From contig NZ_FAOZ01000003.1 of NCBI RefSeq assembly GCF_001536285.1, positions 248,001 to 312,000 of the forward strand: DNA of 64,000 nucleotides. The letters run 5' to 3'. The notes beneath the pieces are model-generated. The model made no database searches, was not told where the DNA came from, and saw only the letters and a program-made list of their open reading frames with translations. Origin of the DNA: Parafrankia irregularis. Its GTDB lineage: Bacteria; Actinomycetota; Actinomycetes; Frankiales; Frankiaceae. A program made the position numbers and the translations under genes. Shown piece after piece: positions 24,085 to 32,497 of the stretch. Positions within the stretch are counted from its first letter, which is position 1. Every line of letters begins with the position of its first letter.

Positions 24085-24999
24085 ATGGGCCCAAGCAGGC
24101 GTGCGCTGCTGATCGCGACCGTCACCGCGGCCGGTGGTCTTCCCACGGCCTGCGGGACGGATTCCCAGCCCTCCCACGGTCTCGTCGTCAGTGACCCCCC
24201 ACGCCCGGTCGGCACTCCGGCCACGCCCGTTTCGCCGCCTGCTTCGCATTCCACGTCGACGTCCACGCCCGGTGCCGCGGCGACCCGTGGTCCGGTGGAG
24301 GTGCGTCGGACGAGGTTCACGAGCGCGGCGCGGGGCCGTGAGGTCGGCATGGCGGTGGTCGCGCCGCGCGTCGCGGACGGGCTGGGGGTCTGCCTCGTCC
24401 TGCATGGGCGCGGTGACGACGCCGCGCGGGCCGTCTCCCTGCTCGGGCTGGAAGCCCAGCTCGGCACGGTGCTCGCGGCCGGGGTGGCACCGTTCGCGCT
24501 CGTCACCCTGGACGGCGGCGAGACGTACTGGCATCGCCGGGCCTCCGGCGACGACCCGGAGGCGATGATCCTCGACGAGGTCCTGCCGCGGCTCGACCAG
24601 CTGGGTCTGCGTACCAGCCGGATCGCGGTGACGGGCTGGTCGATGGGCGGTTACGGCGGGTTACTGCTCGCGCACCGCCACCCCGAGCTGGTCGTCGCCG
24701 TGGCCGCGAGCAGCCCGGCGATGTGGCATTCCTACGGTGCCAGCGCCCCCGGCGCGTTCGACTCGAAGGCCGACTTCGCCGCCCACCCGGTGCTGGGAAC
24801 CGCACCCGCCCCCGGCGTGGCCTACCGGATCGACTGCGGCGGGTCGGATCCCTTCATCAGCGTCTCCCGCGAGGCCGCTGTGACGCTGCGGGCGCAGGAA
24901 CGGAACTTCGGGCCCGGCGGCCACACTCCCAGCTACTGGCGTTCCGTCACGCCGGCCCAGCTGACCTTCGTCGGTGCGGCGCTGGCCCGCACCGCCTGA
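24085..24999 (+). CDS. Putative secreted lipoprotein esterase (esterase D-like alpha/beta hydrolase)
   Basis: A 304-residue alpha/beta hydrolase with an N-terminal MGPSRRALLIATVTAAGG signal containing a twin-arginine pair and ending in LPTACG, a lipobox-like site. A Ser/Thr/Pro linker follows. The catalytic part has LVLHGRGDDAA, the nucleophile elbow TGWSMGGYGG and the His of GPGGHTPSYWRS. The fold type is that of esterase D/antigen 85, but the sequence is unlike the Ag85-like protein at 52 kb. ATG 24085 is chosen because the signal begins there. It ends in a strong shared terminator. Confidence 0.85.
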   Translation: MGPSRRALLIATVTAAGGLPTACGTDSQPSHGLVVSDPPRPVGTPATPVSPPASHSTSTSTPGAAATRGPVEVRRTRFTSAARGREVGMAVVAPRVADGLGVCLVLHGRGDDAARAVSLLGLEAQLGTVLAAGVAPFALVTLDGGETYWHRRASGDDPEAMILDEVLPRLDQLGLRTSRIAVTGWSMGGYGGLLLAHRHPELVVAVAASSPAMWHSYGASAPGAFDSKADFAAHPVLGTAPAPGVAYRIDCGGSDPFISVSREAAVTLRAQERNFGPGGHTPSYWRSVTPAQLTFVGAALARTA

Positions 25000-25051
25000 C
25001 CGCCGCGACTGGGACACCCACGTCGGGCGGAGCCACGATCCGCCCCGGCGG

Positions 25052-25092
25052 CCTCGGCCTGCTCGGTGGTGGGAGCACCGAGCAGGCCGAGG
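25052..25092. terminator. Strong bidirectional hairpin terminator
   Basis: A perfect 17-bp stem (25052-25068 with 25076-25092) and a 7-nt loop lie between the convergent esterase and glycosyltransferase genes. Confidence 0.85.
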
Positions 25093-25146
25093 AGCCAGTT
25101 GGCCGGGCATCGCCGTCGGGGCCGCAGGTGCCGGGATCGATGCCGT

Positions 25147-26178
25147 TCAGCAGGCGGGCACGACGGGCCGGGACGGCCGGGCGGACAGCCGCTCCCGGCC
25201 GAAGATCGCGCGCAGCTGCGCCAACGGCACCGTTCCCCGGGCGATCTCGCGCCGGATCCGCCGGATCCCGCGCAGGTCGGCCAGGGCGGTCGAGACGATG
25301 TCGACCCGGCTGTCCGGATCGTCGATCCAGTCGACGGTCGTCTCGTGGATGCGCATCCCGCACCGCTCCGCCAGGACCAGCAGCTCCGTGTCGAAGAACC
25401 ATCCGTTGTCGGCCACGTGGGGCAGCAGCGCGGCGGCGACGTCGGCCCGGATGGCCTTGAACCCGCACTGCGCGTCGGTGAAGTGCACCCGCAGCGTCGC
25501 ACGCAGCAGCAGGTTGTAACAGCGGGAGATGACCTCCCGCTTCGGGCCGCGCACCACCCGCGAGCCACGGGCCAGCCGGCTGCCGATCGCCAGCTCCGAA
25601 TGGCCTGACAGCAGCGGCGCGAGCAGCGGGAGCAGCGCGGCGAGATCGGTGGACAGGTCGACGTCGCAGTAGGCGAGCACCGCCGCGTCGGAGGCCGCCC
25701 ACACCGTACGCAGCGCCCGGCCGCGGCCCTTGGCGTCGAGGTGCGTCACGGCGACACCGGGCAGTTCGGCGGCGAGCCCGTGTGCCGTGGCCAGGGTCGT
25801 GTCGGTGCTGGCGTTGTCCGCGATCGTGATGCGGAACGGGTAGGGGAAGGTCGCGCTCAGATAGGTGTGCAGCCGCCGCACGCTCGGAGCGAGATCCCGC
25901 TCCTCGTTGTACACGGGAACGACCAGGTCGAGCACCGGGGCAAGCCCTTCCCCGCCCGGTGCCGGAACGACCGTCCCGGGCGCTGCCACCGCGGCCCCGA
26001 CAACCGCGGCCCCGACAACCGCGGCCCCGACAACCGCGGCCACGGCCGTCGTCACCGCGGGCGTGGAGCCGACGACCGGGGCCGGGAGCGTCGCGTCGGT
26101 GTTCGAGGCCCCGCCGTTGTGGCGACGCGCGGCCGGCACCCCGGCGACCGGTGCCCCGACGAACAGTGAGGATGTCAT
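25147..26178 (-). CDS. GT2-family glycosyltransferase (ALG5/DPG-synthase-like)
   Basis: A cytosolic GT-A glycosyltransferase of 343 residues. It shows DLVVPVYNEERDL, ITIADNASTDTT, the DxD-type AYCDVDLSTDL, IGSRLARGSRVVRGPKREVISRCYN and CGFKAIRADVA, the pattern of dolichyl-phosphate glucosyl/mannosyltransferases that charge polyprenyl phosphate. No C-terminal membrane part is present. The N-terminal 80 residues are Ala/Val-rich with a tandem AAVVG repeat (15-bp DNA repeat, about 25990-26040). ATG 26178 lacks a clear ribosome-binding site. It could supply a lipid-linked sugar to PMT at 35 kb, but no linkage is shown. Confidence 0.85.
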   Translation of the reverse strand: MTSSLFVGAPVAGVPAARRHNGGASNTDATLPAPVVGSTPAVTTAVAAVVGAAVVGAAVVGAAVAAPGTVVPAPGGEGLAPVLDLVVPVYNEERDLAPSVRRLHTYLSATFPYPFRITIADNASTDTTLATAHGLAAELPGVAVTHLDAKGRGRALRTVWAASDAAVLAYCDVDLSTDLAALLPLLAPLLSGHSELAIGSRLARGSRVVRGPKREVISRCYNLLLRATLRVHFTDAQCGFKAIRADVAAALLPHVADNGWFFDTELLVLAERCGMRIHETTVDWIDDPDSRVDIVSTALADLRGIRRIRREIARGTVPLAQLRAIFGRERLSARPSRPVVPAC

Positions 26179-26297
26179 GGGTCCACCGTCGGCGCCGAGC
26201 CTTCGGCACCGCTGTGCTGTCCCTGTGCGACGACTGTGAGATGGGCCGATGCCAGGTCGGAGGGGGGCCGAACCGCCTGTCCAGCAGCCCCTCCCGG

Positions 26298-27635
26298 CTA
26301 ACCCGCGGCGGACGCCGACGTCGTCGCGGGCGGCAGGCTCGCCGTGGTCGGCAGCGGCACGGCTGAATCGGGACGGGGCGGCACGGGCGAATCGGGCGGC
26401 GTGGGTGATTCGGGCGGCGTGGGCGAGCTGGCCGTGGCGAGGACACCGGTGAGCGCCGCGATGGCGCAGGTGAGCCCGACCACCGCCCACATGGTCGTGC
26501 GCAGGCCGACGAGCTCGGCCACGCCGCCGATCAGCGGCGGCCCCGCGAGCCAGCCCGCATAGCCCAGTGACCCGACCAGGGCGATCGCCGGCCCGGCGGG
26601 TGCCCCGGCGCGGGTCGCCCGACGTCCCGCCTCGGAGAACGCCGCCGGTACCACACAGGCGAGGCCGGCGCCGAGCACGGCGAAGCCGACGATCCCCAGC
26701 GCGGTGCCCGCCGCCGTCCCGCCGAGGACGAGGGCGCAGGCGAACACGACCCCCGCGGCCAGCGCCAGCGGCCGGATCGTCCGCCGGACGCCGTGGGCCT
26801 CCACCACCCGGTCACCCACCAGCCGTACGCCCAGCATGCAGGTCATGTAGGCGACCAGGCCCACCCCGGCCAGGCCGGGCGACGCACCGGTCACGTCCGT
26901 CAGGTAGACCGCGCTCCAGTCCGCCGCGATCCCCTCCCCGAGGAAGCTCGCGAACGCGACCACGCAGAGCGGGACGAACGGCACCACCCACCGCACCGAA
27001 GCCCGGAGCTCCGCCGACCGGCGGTGCCCGCGCGGCGAGGCGCGAGGTGCCGCGACAGCGTGGTCACCGTCCAGCATCCAGCCGGTCGCGGGCAGGGCGA
27101 CGGCGAGCCCGACCGCGCCCAGCACGGCGGTCTGCAGGCCGAGCGGAACATCGAGCGCCGCGGCGCCCGCACCGAGACCCGCGCCGACAAGCGCGCCTCC
27201 CGTCCAGGCCGCGTGCACCGTCATCATGATCCGCCGGCCGAACAGCTCCTCGATCATGGCTGCCTGCGCGTTGCTCGCGACGTCGAGCGCACCGCTGAGC
27301 GCACACCACACCGCGAGCACCGCGAACAGCGACGGCACCCCGGACACCACCGCCAGCAGCGTGCCCGCGGTGCAGTAGCCGACGAGCGACGCGACGACCA
27401 TCCGCCGGCTGCCCAGCCGCCTGACGAGGGTGCCGGCGGCCCACAGCGTGGCCAGCGCACCCACCGGACCGCCGAGCAGGGCCAGGCCCAGCTCACCGTC
27501 GGAGAGGCCGAGGTCGCTGCGGACCTGCGGAATGCGCGGCGCCCACGCGGCGAGGACCAGCGCCAGCACGAAGTGGGTCACCATCGTCGCGGCCCTCGCC
27601 CGGGCCAGCACACGCCGGTCGGAAGTGTCCTTCAC
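26298..27635 (-). CDS. MFS transporter
   Basis: A 12-segment major facilitator of 445 residues. Membrane segments begin at about residue 18 (MVTHFVLALVLAAWAPRIPQV) and alternate through residue 390. The loop between segments 2 and 3 has GTLVRRLGSRRMV, the MFS A-motif in diverged form. The pattern APRIPQVRSDLGLSDGELGLALLG is typical of the YbjJ-like MFS group, whose substrates are mostly unknown. The last 50 residues are a Pro/Ser/Thr-rich soluble tail with SPTPPESPTPPDSP repeats. The gene is 98 bp downstream of the SQR-like gene on the same strand. Confidence 0.88.
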   Translation of the reverse strand: MKDTSDRRVLARARAATMVTHFVLALVLAAWAPRIPQVRSDLGLSDGELGLALLGGPVGALATLWAAGTLVRRLGSRRMVVASLVGYCTAGTLLAVVSGVPSLFAVLAVWCALSGALDVASNAQAAMIEELFGRRIMMTVHAAWTGGALVGAGLGAGAAALDVPLGLQTAVLGAVGLAVALPATGWMLDGDHAVAAPRASPRGHRRSAELRASVRWVVPFVPLCVVAFASFLGEGIAADWSAVYLTDVTGASPGLAGVGLVAYMTCMLGVRLVGDRVVEAHGVRRTIRPLALAAGVVFACALVLGGTAAGTALGIVGFAVLGAGLACVVPAAFSEAGRRATRAGAPAGPAIALVGSLGYAGWLAGPPLIGGVAELVGLRTTMWAVVGLTCAIAALTGVLATASSPTPPESPTPPDSPVPPRPDSAVPLPTTASLPPATTSASAAG

Positions 27636-27733
27636 CGACCTACTTTGACACCCTGGTTCCTACCGGGAAACCTTGATCCGTCCGGGAAACCCGATCCGTC
27701 CCGGTGCCGGAAACCCCTGGACCGCCCGTGCGT

Positions 27734-28960
27734 TCACGAGCCGAGGCCGCGCAGCATCAGGTTCCAGTAGAAGGCCGGCAGGCCGTAGCGCTTGAGCAGG
27801 TACATGTCGCGGCGCGCCCGGGTGGTGTCGATCACCGGGATGCTGGGGCGCGGCTGCAGCGCGTAGTCGAACTCGGCGAGCACCATCCGGTCGCGGGCGG
27901 TCACGATCGGGCAGGCCGTGTAGCCGTCGTAGCGGGCCCGCGGCTCGCGGCCGTCGAGCAGGGCCAGCAGGTTCGCCACGACCACCGGTGCCTGCTTGCG
28001 GATCGCCGCACCGGTCTTGGACGTCGGCAGGCCCGCCACGTCACCGAGCGCGAACACGTCCGGGTAGCGGTTGTGCCGCAGCGTCGCCGGGTCGACGGTG
28101 ACGTAGCCGCCGGGGTCGTCCGCTCCCGCGAGCGGGCCGGACCTGATCCAGTCCGGGGCCTGCTGCGGCGGAGTGACATGCATGAAGTCGTAGTCCAGCT
28201 CGGTCATGCCACCGGTGCCTCCGGTCGCGCCCGCGGCCAGCTCGTGCAGGACGGCCTGGCGGCGCTCGGGACGGACCTCCACCAGCTCGGTGGAAAGCCG
28301 CAGGTCCAGGCCGTAGCGCTCGACGGCGGCCTCCAGCGCCGGCAGGTACGCCGCGACCCGGAACAGCGCCGACGCACCGAAGGCCAGGACGATCCTGATG
28401 TCGCGGGCGACACCGGTCCGGTGCCAGTAGTCGGCCGCCAGGAAGGCGATCTTCATCGGTGCCCCGCCGCACTTGACCGGCGTCGACGGCATCGTGAACA
28501 CGGCCGTCCCCGACCGCAGGTTGCGGATGAAGTTCCAGGTCGCCGGGGCGAAGTCGTAGCTGTAGTTGCTGGAAACCCCGCCGCGGCCCAGCGTCCGCTC
28601 CAGCCCGGGGACGGCGTCCCAGCGCAGCTGCAGGCCGGGCGCCACCACCAGGAAGTCGTAGGCCACCCGGCCGCCGCCGGCGAGCCCGACCGTGTGCGCG
28701 TCGGGGTCGATCTCGACGGCAGCGTCGCGGTACCAGCGCACGCCGCGCGGCAGGACGTCCTGCTCCGGTCGGGCGGTCGGCTCCACCGGGGCCCGGCCGC
28801 CGCCGACCAGGGTCCACATGGGCTGGTAGTAGTGCGTGTTCGACGGTTCGATCAACGCGACGTCCGTGACGCCCGCCCGGCGCAGCCGCGCCGCGACCGT
28901 GATTCCCGCCGTCCCGCCGCCGACGATCAGTACTCGGTGCCTGCCTGTGCTGCCACTCAT
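27734..28960 (-). CDS. SQR-like FAD-dependent oxidoreductase
   Basis: A 408-residue two-dinucleotide-fold flavoprotein resembling sulfide:quinone oxidoreductase. It starts HRVLIVGGGTAGITVAARLRRAG (FAD), has NTHYYQPMWTLVGGG, FTMPSTPVKCGGAPMKIAFLA with the conserved Cys, VFALGDVAGLPTSKTGAAIRKQAP (second FAD motif), and the C-terminal membrane-associated RRDMYLLKRYGLPAFYWN. ATG 28960 is preceded by GGGAGG. Such enzymes oxidise sulfide to polysulfide and reduce quinone at the membrane. Only one clear redox Cys is evident in the middle, so sulfide activity is not certain. Confidence 0.87.
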   Translation of the reverse strand: MSGSTGRHRVLIVGGGTAGITVAARLRRAGVTDVALIEPSNTHYYQPMWTLVGGGRAPVEPTARPEQDVLPRGVRWYRDAAVEIDPDAHTVGLAGGGRVAYDFLVVAPGLQLRWDAVPGLERTLGRGGVSSNYSYDFAPATWNFIRNLRSGTAVFTMPSTPVKCGGAPMKIAFLAADYWHRTGVARDIRIVLAFGASALFRVAAYLPALEAAVERYGLDLRLSTELVEVRPERRQAVLHELAAGATGGTGGMTELDYDFMHVTPPQQAPDWIRSGPLAGADDPGGYVTVDPATLRHNRYPDVFALGDVAGLPTSKTGAAIRKQAPVVVANLLALLDGREPRARYDGYTACPIVTARDRMVLAEFDYALQPRPSIPVIDTTRARRDMYLLKRYGLPAFYWNLMLRGLGS

Positions 28961-29448
28961 GGTGGACCTCCCGATCCCGCGGGTACCGAGTCGCTCCTCT
29001 GCCCGTCCACTCGCTCGGTCCGACGCTACGTTCCGGATGCGCACAGCGACGTCGTGCGCCCGTCGTAGTGGCGGACAAGGCACCCGGACGGGCCGGGCAG
29101 GCCAGACGGCTCAGCGGCCGCGGTACGTCGGGTCCGCCGCGTCGACGCCGTGTACGCCTGCGTCGGTGCCGCGCACGGCCGCGACAACCCGCCCCGGAAC
29201 TTCCTGACACCTGCCGGACGTCGAACAAGATCGACAGCCGGGAGGGCGCGGATGAGATCGCCAACCCCAAACCGCCACCACGCAGCACCGGAAATTCACA
29301 TCAAAAGCAACAAAAAAGGCGAAGCTTCACCCGGCCACCCGCAAGAAAGAAGGATTTTGGTCGTTGGAACGACCACAATCGTTCACTCTTGCGACTCTCC
29401 AAACCGGGTCGCCACACCCAGGGGTGCCCGCACGGCCGACCGCCCGTC
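28961..29448. other. Gene-free region between SQR-like gene and LLM remnant
   Basis: No supported gene. It carries the SQR-like promoter side, an A-rich stretch (about 29290-29355) that is unusual for this window, and the inverted repeat at 29358-29375. The missing 5' part of the adjacent luciferase-like gene is not found here. Confidence 0.6.
29358..29375. promoter_or_regulatory. Operator-like inverted repeat
   Basis: TGGTCGTT and AACGACCA are exact complements separated by GG. The site follows an A-rich stretch and precedes the truncated luciferase-like gene, as a repressor site would. Confidence 0.5.
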
Positions 29449-29757
29449 CCGGGAGTCGACCGGGCGTGGGAGGAGGTCGGCCCGCACCTGCTGCACGACG
29501 CCGTCAGCTACGCCAGCTGGAACGAGGCTGATCAGCGCACCGACACCACCACCACCAGTCTCTCCTTCGCGACGACGGTGGACGAGCTGCGAGCCGAGAA
29601 CCGCAGCCACCGCGTGATGACCGTCGAGGAGGCGGTCGAGTTGGCCCGCGGCGGCCAGACGATCAACCTGCACCCGCTGGTGGGCGGCCTGCCCCCCGAG
29701 ATCGCGTGGCGTTACCTGCGGATCGTCGTCGACAGGGTGATGCCCGCCCTCGCCTGA
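29449..29757 (+). pseudogene. C-terminal remnant of a luciferase-like (LLM) flavin/F420 oxidoreductase
   Basis: About 100 residues starting near VDRAWEEVGPHLLHDAVSYASWNEA and ending in PLVGGLPPEIAWRYLRIVVDRVMPAL match the C-terminal end of LLM-class oxidoreductases. The N-terminal two-thirds, including the cofactor-binding barrel, is missing. The upstream part of the open frame has no family resemblance. A hairpin terminator still follows, so the 3' end is intact while the 5' part has been deleted. Expression is unlikely to give an active enzyme. Confidence 0.7.
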
Positions 29758-29764
29758 GCCCGAC

Positions 29765-29802
29765 GCGGAGGCCGAGCACCACGTTCCGCGCTCGGCCTCC
29801 GC
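29765..29802. terminator. Bidirectional hairpin terminator
   Basis: GCGGAGGCCGAGC and its exact complement (13 bp) with a 12-nt loop lie between the LLM remnant and the convergent acyl-CoA ligase gene. Confidence 0.75.
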
Positions 29803-29824
29803 CCTCGGCCACCGCAGGAGCGGA

Positions 29825-31438
29825 TCAGCCGCGCAGCGCCTTCTTGGCCATCTTGCCGGTCGGTGTACGCGGCAGCTCGGTCACGAAGTCGAACCTGCGC
29901 GGGATCTTGTAGGAGGCGATCCGCCCGCGCAGGAACTCCGTCAGCTCGGCCGCCAGACCGGGCCCCGGCATGATGCCCGCGGCGGGCTGCACCACCGCCC
30001 GGACGGATTCACCCATCTCCTCGTCGGGCATTCCGACGACGGCGACGTCGAACACCTTGGGGTGCAGGACGAGACTGTCCTCGATCTCCTGCGGATAGAT
30101 GTTCACACCGCCGGAGATGATGAGGAACACCTTCCGGTCGGTGAGGTAGAGATAGCCGTCGGCGTCGAGATACCCGACGTCACCTGTCGTGTTCCAGGTC
30201 GGGTGGTCCGGATGCCGTGCCTGGGCCGTCTTCTCCGGGTCGTTGTGGTATTCGAACAGCGGGTCGTGGCGTTCGAAGTACACGGTCCCGGTCTCGCCCG
30301 GCGGCAGCGGCGTACCGTCATCCGCGCAGATGTGCAGAATGCCGAGCGTCGCCTTCCCCACCGTTCCCGGACGGTGCAGCCATTCCTCGCTGCTGGCGAG
30401 CGTCGTGCCGATGGCCTCGGTGGCGGCGTAGTACTCGTGGAGGATCGGGCCCCACCAGTCGATCATCGCCTGTTTCACCGTGACGGGGCACGGCGCCGCG
30501 GCGTGCACGGCGACCCGATGGCTCGACAGGTCGTACTGTTCCCGCGCCTCGGCTGGCAGCTTCAGCATTCGGACGAACATCGTGGGCACCCACTGGCTGT
30601 GCGTGACCCGGTGGCGTTCGATGGCAGCCAGCGCGGACTGCGCGTCGAAAGCACGCATCAGGACGACCGTTCCACCAACGGCGTGGATGACGGTCGAGTA
30701 CCGCAGGGGCGCCGCGTGGTAGACCGGCGCGGGAGACAGGTACACGGTGTCGGCGTCGAAGCCGTACATACGCGGGAGAAGCTCGGTGTAGAGGTCGCCC
30801 GGCTCGTCGACCTGCCGTTCCGGCAACGGCTTCTTGATTCCCTTCGGCCGGCCGGTGGTGCCTGACGAGTACAGCATGTCGGCCCCGCGGGGCTGCGCCG
30901 GCAGCGGCTCCGGCGAGGCGCCCGCCAACGCCGCCTCATAGGAGCCGAAGCCACCCGGAAGGGATCCGCTCGGCTGCGGCTGTGCCTGGGTCTGCGCCTG
31001 CGGCTGCGCCTGGGCCTGGGCCTGGGCCTGGGCCTGGGCCTGGGCCTGGGCCTGGGCACCGAACATCAGCCGGACATCCACGGCGGGCGTGTCCATGACG
31101 ACGGTGGCCGCGACGTCCCGCAGCGCGGCCGAGGCGATCAGTACCCGCGCCCCGCAGTCGTTCACGATGTAGCTGATCTCCGGCACCGCGAGATGCCAGT
31201 TGACCGCGGTGATGTAGAAGCCCGAACGCACCGCCGCCCAGTACACCTCGTAGGCCTGCGGAGTGTTGTCCGCCAGCAGCGCGACATGGTCGCCCCGCCG
31301 GAAGCCCGCGTCGTAGAGATACCGGGCTAAACGTAGTGAATTGTCCTCGAGCTCACGGTAGGTGAGCCGCTCCCCCGTCTCCGCGATGATCACAGCCGGT
31401 TTGTCGGCGAACCTCGCAGCGAACGTTCCGGGATACAT
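29825..31438 (-). CDS. Fatty acyl-CoA synthetase (FadD-like) with an Ala-Gln repeat insertion
   Basis: A 537-residue ANL adenylating enzyme activating a carboxylic acid via acyl-AMP to acyl-CoA. Motifs: YSSGTTGRPKGIKKPL (P-loop), YYAATEAIG, GDVGYLDADGYLYLTDRKVFLIISGGVNIYPQEIE and the C-terminal PRTPTGKMAKKALRG with the catalytic Lys. ATG 31438 has GGAGGAG nine bases upstream. Between about residues 128 and 158 lies an Ala-Gln-Pro tract including eight perfect AQ units, in a loop of the N-terminal domain. It diverges from the NmrA/sigma operon across a repeat-rich promoter region. Substrate unknown. Confidence 0.92.
   Translation of the reverse strand: MYPGTFAARFADKPAVIIAETGERLTYRELEDNSLRLARYLYDAGFRRGDHVALLADNTPQAYEVYWAAVRSGFYITAVNWHLAVPEISYIVNDCGARVLIASAALRDVAATVVMDTPAVDVRLMFGAQAQAQAQAQAQAQAQAQPQAQTQAQPQPSGSLPGGFGSYEAALAGASPEPLPAQPRGADMLYSSGTTGRPKGIKKPLPERQVDEPGDLYTELLPRMYGFDADTVYLSPAPVYHAAPLRYSTVIHAVGGTVVLMRAFDAQSALAAIERHRVTHSQWVPTMFVRMLKLPAEAREQYDLSSHRVAVHAAAPCPVTVKQAMIDWWGPILHEYYAATEAIGTTLASSEEWLHRPGTVGKATLGILHICADDGTPLPPGETGTVYFERHDPLFEYHNDPEKTAQARHPDHPTWNTTGDVGYLDADGYLYLTDRKVFLIISGGVNIYPQEIEDSLVLHPKVFDVAVVGMPDEEMGESVRAVVQPAAGIMPGPGLAAELTEFLRGRIASYKIPRRFDFVTELPRTPTGKMAKKALRG
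31009..31056. repeat. (CCTGGG)8 hexanucleotide coding microsatellite
   Basis: Eight perfect CCTGGG units on the plus strand encode Ala-Gln repeats in the FadD-like protein. Imperfect units extend the tract to about 30973. Unit length is a multiple of three, so copy changes keep the frame. Confidence 0.95.
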
Positions 31439-31761
31439 CGACTCATTCTCCTCCACGTCGTGATCTCCCCCGCCGCCATTGTCGCCGTCCACCGGAGCAC
31501 CGGCCCACCCCTTGCCCGCACCCGTCACCTCCGGGCCGGCCGGCTCCGCGCCCGGTCACATCGGCGCCCGGTCACATCGGCGCCCGGTCACATCGGCGCC
31601 CGGTCGCATCGGCGCCCGGTCGCATCGGCGCCCGGTCGCATCCGGGCCCGGTCACATCCGGGCCGCGGGCTTCGACTCCTCTGTGTGCGCCTCGCTCGGG
31701 GCGCACCGCCGGGCGTGGGACGTCCCGGTGTCTCCCGGAGCGAGGCGCGAGGAGCGGCGGC
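31439..31761. other. Divergent promoter region with 16-bp minisatellite
   Basis: No gene. It separates the divergent FadD-like and NmrA-like genes, holds seven copies of a 16-bp repeat (31551-31662), a possible ECF41-type promoter (GGTCACA at 31650, CGAC at 31673, 16-nt spacing) and the palindrome GGGACGTCCC near 31715. Confidence 0.6.
31551..31662. repeat. 16-bp tandem repeat, seven copies
   Basis: Units begin at 31551, 31567, 31583, 31599, 31615, 31631 and 31647 with consensus CCCGGTCRCATCGGCG. The first three and the last carry GGTCACAT, the middle three GGTCGCAT; the final units also switch CGGCG to CCGGG. There is no spacer, so it is not CRISPR-like. Confidence 0.9.
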
Positions 31762-32457
31762 ATGCGATACGTGGTGTTCGGAGCGAACGGCGGCACCGGA
31801 CGGGTGCTGTGCCAGCAGGCGGTCGACGCCGGGCACGACGTGGTGGCGGTGACCCGCGACGCCGCCCGGTTTCCCTTGAGCGATCCGCGGTTGCTCGTCG
31901 CCGAGGCGGACGTCCACGATCGGGCGGCCGTCACCCGGATCGTCGGCGGTGCGGACGCCGTGCTCTCCACCCTGGGTGTGCCGTTCAGCCGCCGCGAGAT
32001 CACGGTCTACAGCGAGGGCATCGAGATCATCGCGACGGCGATGCGGCGCCACGATGTGCGGCGGGTGGTCGCGGTGAGCTCGTCGGCCGCCTACCCGACC
32101 CGGCACGCCGACGGCGGATTCCTGCTGAACCGGGTGATGCAGCCGCTCCTCACCGCGACGATGGGGCGGACCACCTACCGCGACATGCGGGCCATGGAGG
32201 AGTTCCTGCGCACCAGCGGCCTGGACTGGACGGTGCTGCGCCCCGGGGGCCTGTTCGACGCCCCCGAACCGACCGCCTACGAGCTACAGGAGGACCATTC
32301 CGACCGGATCTTCACCAGCCGCGCCGACCTCGCCGCGAGCATGCTCGCGCTGGCCGGCGACGACAAGTGGGTCGGCAGGTGCGTCGCGGTCAACACCACC
32401 GAGGGCGCCCCGACCCTGCTGGGCATGATGCGCCGCGAGGCCTTCTCCCGCGGCTGA
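31762..32457 (+). CDS. NAD(P)-binding NmrA/SDR-like protein
   Basis: A 231-residue atypical short-chain dehydrogenase. It has the N-terminal nucleotide motif YVVFGANGGTGRVLCQQA (GxxGxxG), VTRDAARF where a basic residue could bind NADP phosphate, VAVSSSAAYP, and WTVLRPGGLFD. The catalytic YxxxK is not clearly present (TTYRDMRAMEE occupies the region), as in NmrA-like redox sensors. ATG 31762 follows AGGAGCGG. It is 40 bp upstream of an ECF41-type sigma gene; an oxidoreductase or epimerase beside the sigma factor is the known ECF41 arrangement and suggests it is the sigma target. Confidence 0.87.
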   Translation: MRYVVFGANGGTGRVLCQQAVDAGHDVVAVTRDAARFPLSDPRLLVAEADVHDRAAVTRIVGGADAVLSTLGVPFSRREITVYSEGIEIIATAMRRHDVRRVVAVSSSAAYPTRHADGGFLLNRVMQPLLTATMGRTTYRDMRAMEEFLRTSGLDWTVLRPGGLFDAPEPTAYELQEDHSDRIFTSRADLAASMLALAGDDKWVGRCVAVNTTEGAPTLLGMMRREAFSRG

Positions 32458-32497
32458 GCCACCGCCAACCCGACCGACGACGGAAGGACGACAAGCG

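Noticed and set aside
31551-31662. Possible CRISPR-like array
   Set aside because: Repeats are directly adjacent, 16 bp long and without unique spacers, and no cas genes are present; it is a minisatellite.
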